Part shown: positions 7,027 through 9,422 of the stretch, piece after piece
Position numbering within the stretch: the stretch's first letter is position 1
Layout: each line of letters starts with the position of its first letter
NCBI GenBank assembly: GCA_030451965.1
Contig: JAKDNE010000106.1
Span: forward strand, 1-9,422
Length of the DNA: 9,422 nt
Direction of reading: 5' to 3'
DNA from: Brachybacterium sp.
GTDB lineage: Bacteria > Actinomycetota > Actinomycetes > Actinomycetales > Dermabacteraceae
Program-made: the position numbers and the translations under genes
Notes under the pieces: generated by a model
Database searches by the model: none
What the model saw: only the letters and a program-made list of their open reading frames with translations
What the model was told of the DNA's origin: nothing

Positions 7027-9422
7027 ATGGATACCACGCACACCCTCTATCCCCTCTTCTCCTCCGACCAGGTGCTCTCCGCCCGGCACCTCAACGACTT
7101 GCGCGAGCACCTCGATGAGCAGGGGCGGCTCACCCGCGCGAATCTCATCGGCGTCGGGATCGTGTGCGGGCTGCAACCGGCGCGACCGGCACCGGGCACG
7201 GTGACGCTCAGCCGCGGCTGCGGGATCACCTCGCAGGGCCACCTCATCGTCGTCGACGAGGACCTGGTCCTCGCCCACGTGCGGCGCTACGTCCTGCCCG
7301 ATGACCTCGACTATCCCGCGCTGCGCCACCCCGCCCCCGACCGCACGCCGTACACGCTGTGGGAGCTGGTCCCGGACGACGACGTCCCCGGCGCCGGTCC
7401 GCTCAGCGAGGCCAAACTGAACCTGGACGAGATGGCGCTGCTGCTCCTGCGGGAGCTGCGCACTGGCACCGGCTGCGGCTGCGGGCCGGGCAGCTGCAGC
7501 CACACCGGCACTGATGTCACCGCGACCGTGCGCCCCCTCCTGCTCGATCTCAAGGACCTCGACGAGATCCTCGAGACCGCCGCCACCTTCGAACCCACCG
7601 GTGATCTCGGCGCCCAGCCCGCCGCCCTGCTGGACCTGCCCGATCTGCGACTGCCCCGCGTCGACGTGCCCGCCACCCCCCTGGTCGAGAGCGAGGACGT
7701 GCTGGGCGCCTTCCAGCGCGCCTTCGGCCGGACCGGCCTGGCCGAGGCGACCGCCGACGCCCTGTCCTCGCTGTACGCGGCGCTGCGCCCGCTCCTGGAC
7801 GAGGACCATCCCACCGACCCCTTCACCGGGTTCCGTGACCGCTTCGGCTTCCTCGACACCGGCGCCGGCACCGCCCGACAGCTGCTGTTCCTGCCCGGCT
7901 ACTGGGATCTGTTCGACGACCTGCTGCGGCAGTACGAGGAGATCCGCACCGCGGCCGACGGGCTCCTGGCCCGCTGCTGCCCGCCGGGGGCGACCTTCCC
8001 CCGCCACCTCATGGTCGGTGCACTGTCCACCATGCCGTCGGCTGCCGGGAGCATGCGGGCGAGGACCACCCACGCGGGTGTCGACGCCGCCCGCTATCGC
8101 CACCGCTTCGCCCCCTCGCCCGCCGTCGTCGGCTGCCGCGACCGGGCCGGGACGGTCCGCGACCTGTTCTCTCGCCTGGTGGAGACCATTCGATGCTTCA
8201 CCGACCAGCCCAGCGGTGAGCAGGTGCGCCTGACCCCCAGCCGCTGGGGCGAGACGCCGCTGGCCGACCGGGCGATCCCGTACTACTACGAGCTCACCGG
8301 CACGCCGGCGCTGCACGAGCTGTGGAACCCGCGCCTGACCGCCCGGCACCGGGCCCATCACAACCTCGGGTACCGGGCAGAGGAGTTCCGGCCCGCCCCG
8401 CCGCCCTTCGTCACCGAGCCGCTGGACTACGACCTCGAGCCGCATGACGTCCTGCGCGTGGAGGGCCATCTGGGGAGCGATGTCGATGATGTGCTGGAAA
8501 CCCTGCTCGAGCAGCGACAGGAGCACCGCCTGCCGTTCGATGTGGTCGCCCTGCGCACCGGAGAGCTCGACCCGCGGATGGCGGTGGACCTGAGCGGGCA
8601 CGGGGCCGTGTTCCAGGACCTGGAGATGCACTACGACACCCTGCGCACCCAGCAGATCTGTGCCCTGGTCGAGCTGGTGCAGCGCGTCTACGAGCTGCCC
8701 TGGCAGCGTGCCGTCGACCCCACGCCGAAGGCGCCGCAGCTCTGGCTGCTGGCCCATCACGCCCCGGAGTACCTGGTCCGGCCCGGCACCGTGGGCTGGC
8801 TGCTCGAGAGCCGGATCGCCGAGGGCACGTCGGTGTTCGCGGCCGACATCGAGTCGTGGCAGCGGCAGCTGATCGTCCTGCTGAACCGCTTCTCGGACTA
8901 CGCCCGGACCCTCACCGAGGACCTCCACGACCTCGATCCCGACGCGGTGGCCCAGGAGCACTCCCAGCTGCAGGAGTTCACCGAGCAGATCGCCCAGCAC
9001 TTCCGCACCGGCGAGGTCATGGAGGGGCTCCGGGATCTCGCAGCGCAGCTGGAGCGGGTGGGCCGCAGCTGCCGCCTGGCGAGCGTCCTCGAGGTCCACG
9101 ACGAGTACCTGGACCGTCTGGCCGAGGTGCGGCGCATGCAGTACCTGGAGGCCTACCTCGAGCAGCATCCGGGGATCCGCCACCGCTCCGGGGTCCCGCT
9201 GGGTGGCACCTTGGTCCTCGTCTACCACGAGCCGCCGGCCGTAGAGCCGAAGAGGCGGGTCGCTGATGCCTTCGCGGAGTGGACGGAGGTGAATCCGGAC
9301 GCCTGGACGGGCCTCGTCGAGGCCGTCGGGGTCGATGCGCTCCGCGACCCGGAGCTGCGGGTCCATGGGGATCTGAGGGTCCGCGACGACATGAGGGCCT
9401 ACGACGACCTGAGGGTCTACGA
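7027..9422 (+). CDS. Large conserved contractile-injection-system-associated protein of unknown function (3' end outside window)
   Basis: Open from the ATG at 7027 to the last base without a stop: 798 full codons. I recognise the sequence as resembling an unannotated family that follows the two large baseplate genes in Bacteroidota-type eCIS clusters; no biochemical role is known to me. Seen: an N-terminal block LYPLFSSDQVLSARHLNDL (7-25), LTRANLIGVGIVCGL (36-49), SRGCGITSQGHLIVVDE (62-78), which is reminiscent of the N-terminal domain of phage tail or fibre proteins that dock on a baseplate; a Cys/His cluster at C150, C152, C157, H159; adjacent C317-C318 before FPRHLMVG (324-331); YRHRFAPSP (357-365); IPYYYEL (417-423); YDLEPHDVLRVEGHLG (468-483) and LPFDVVALRTGE (502-513); and a hexapeptide repeat from 775. 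The middle third (about 540-720) is mostly helical, with Glu/Leu/Arg-rich runs. No signal peptide or membrane span. The position matches that of the tail-fibre gene in Afp/PVC operons, so a structural role at the baseplate periphery is a reasonable inference, not shown. Translation by hand found no internal stop or frameshift. The coding call is secure; the function is open. Confidence 0.88.
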   Translation, partial: MDTTHTLYPLFSSDQVLSARHLNDLREHLDEQGRLTRANLIGVGIVCGLQPARPAPGTVTLSRGCGITSQGHLIVVDEDLVLAHVRRYVLPDDLDYPALRHPAPDRTPYTLWELVPDDDVPGAGPLSEAKLNLDEMALLLLRELRTGTGCGCGPGSCSHTGTDVTATVRPLLLDLKDLDEILETAATFEPTGDLGAQPAALLDLPDLRLPRVDVPATPLVESEDVLGAFQRAFGRTGLAEATADALSSLYAALRPLLDEDHPTDPFTGFRDRFGFLDTGAGTARQLLFLPGYWDLFDDLLRQYEEIRTAADGLLARCCPPGATFPRHLMVGALSTMPSAAGSMRARTTHAGVDAARYRHRFAPSPAVVGCRDRAGTVRDLFSRLVETIRCFTDQPSGEQVRLTPSRWGETPLADRAIPYYYELTGTPALHELWNPRLTARHRAHHNLGYRAEEFRPAPPPFVTEPLDYDLEPHDVLRVEGHLGSDVDDVLETLLEQRQEHRLPFDVVALRTGELDPRMAVDLSGHGAVFQDLEMHYDTLRTQQICALVELVQRVYELPWQRAVDPTPKAPQLWLLAHHAPEYLVRPGTVGWLLESRIAEGTSVFAADIESWQRQLIVLLNRFSDYARTLTEDLHDLDPDAVAQEHSQLQEFTEQIAQHFRTGEVMEGLRDLAAQLERVGRSCRLASVLEVHDEYLDRLAEVRRMQYLEAYLEQHPGIRHRSGVPLGGTLVLVYHEPPAVEPKRRVADAFAEWTEVNPDAWTGLVEAVGVDALRDPELRVHGDLRVRDDMRAYDDLRVY
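9349..9420 (+). repeat. In-frame 18-bp tandem repeat (hexapeptide), cut by the window end
   Basis: Four consecutive 18-base units at 9349, 9367, 9385 and 9403 encode PELRVH, GDLRVR, DDMRAY and DDLRVY, consensus xD(L/M)R(V/A)x. The last two units differ at few bases (ATG/CTG and GCC/GTC), whereas the first is more diverged, so the array appears to become more regular toward the right edge. A further weak unit (ALRDP, 9337-9351) may precede it. The array lies in the third gene and probably continues past base 9422. Alternating charged and hydrophobic residues would suit a beta-helical or extended repeat segment. Confidence 0.7.

Noticed and set aside
3705..7043. 1112-codon open frame on the minus strand opposite the second baseplate gene
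   Set aside because: It is in exact codon register with the sense gene, so it stays open simply because the sense gene lacks TTA, CTA and TCA codons, as is usual at this GC content. Its product is Gly/Gln/Val-rich low-complexity sequence without motifs, while the sense strand has clear family signatures and ribosome binding sites.
7514..8233. 239-codon + strand frame rich in Pro, Ser and Cys inside the third gene
   Set aside because: Composition is an artefact of reading GC-rich codons in the wrong phase; the frame from 7027 is continuous across it and carries recognisable motifs.
6982..9366. 794-codon open frame on the minus strand opposite the third gene
   Set aside because: Same in-register antisense shadow; the sense frame is open for the whole 7027-9422 stretch, has conserved motifs and continues the operon.
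1..9422. CRISPR array, tRNA/rRNA, insertion sequence, attachment site, intrinsic terminator or promoter
   Set aside because: None was seen. Coding sequence fills the window, leaving only one non-coding base between genes, and the only direct repeat found is the coding hexapeptide array at the right edge.

Overview
The window is a dense, single-direction stretch of very high-GC DNA with G/C-ending codons, no rare leucine codons in long stretches, and start/stop overlaps between genes. This points to a high-GC Gram-positive bacterium (Actinomycetota). Genus cannot be settled from the sequence; the family-level similarities I recognise come mostly from extracellular contractile injection system (eCIS) clusters that are best known in Bacteroidota, so this looks like an actinobacterial version of that cluster type.

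Layout, all on the + strand: (1) the last 11 codons and stop of an upstream gene (2-37); (2) a 1248-residue baseplate J/gp6-like protein (34-3780), in the position of Afp11/Pvc11; (3) a 1082-residue second large baseplate protein (3777-7025), in the position of Afp12/Pvc12; (4) a large conserved protein of unknown function (7027 to beyond the window end, at least 798 residues), occupying the slot that holds the tail fibre in the classical Afp/PVC order. There is no intergenic space: upstream gene and gene 1 overlap by ATGA, gene 1 and gene 2 overlap by ATGA, and gene 2 and gene 3 are separated by one base. The whole window is therefore the interior of one translationally coupled operon; no promoter, terminator, RNA gene or mobile element is visible.

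How the genes fit together: in phage tails and eCIS particles, the J/gp6-like and gp7-like proteins form heteromeric wedges around the central spike and hold the sheath in its extended state until contraction. The two large proteins here are expected to form that ring. The third protein has a tail-protein-like N-terminus, a Cys/His cluster, several conserved motifs shared with unannotated proteins of the same clusters, and a C-terminal hexapeptide repeat that starts just as the window ends. It is the least understood part of the window and the best candidate for something undescribed. No effector, ATPase, sheath, tube or tape-measure gene lies inside the window.
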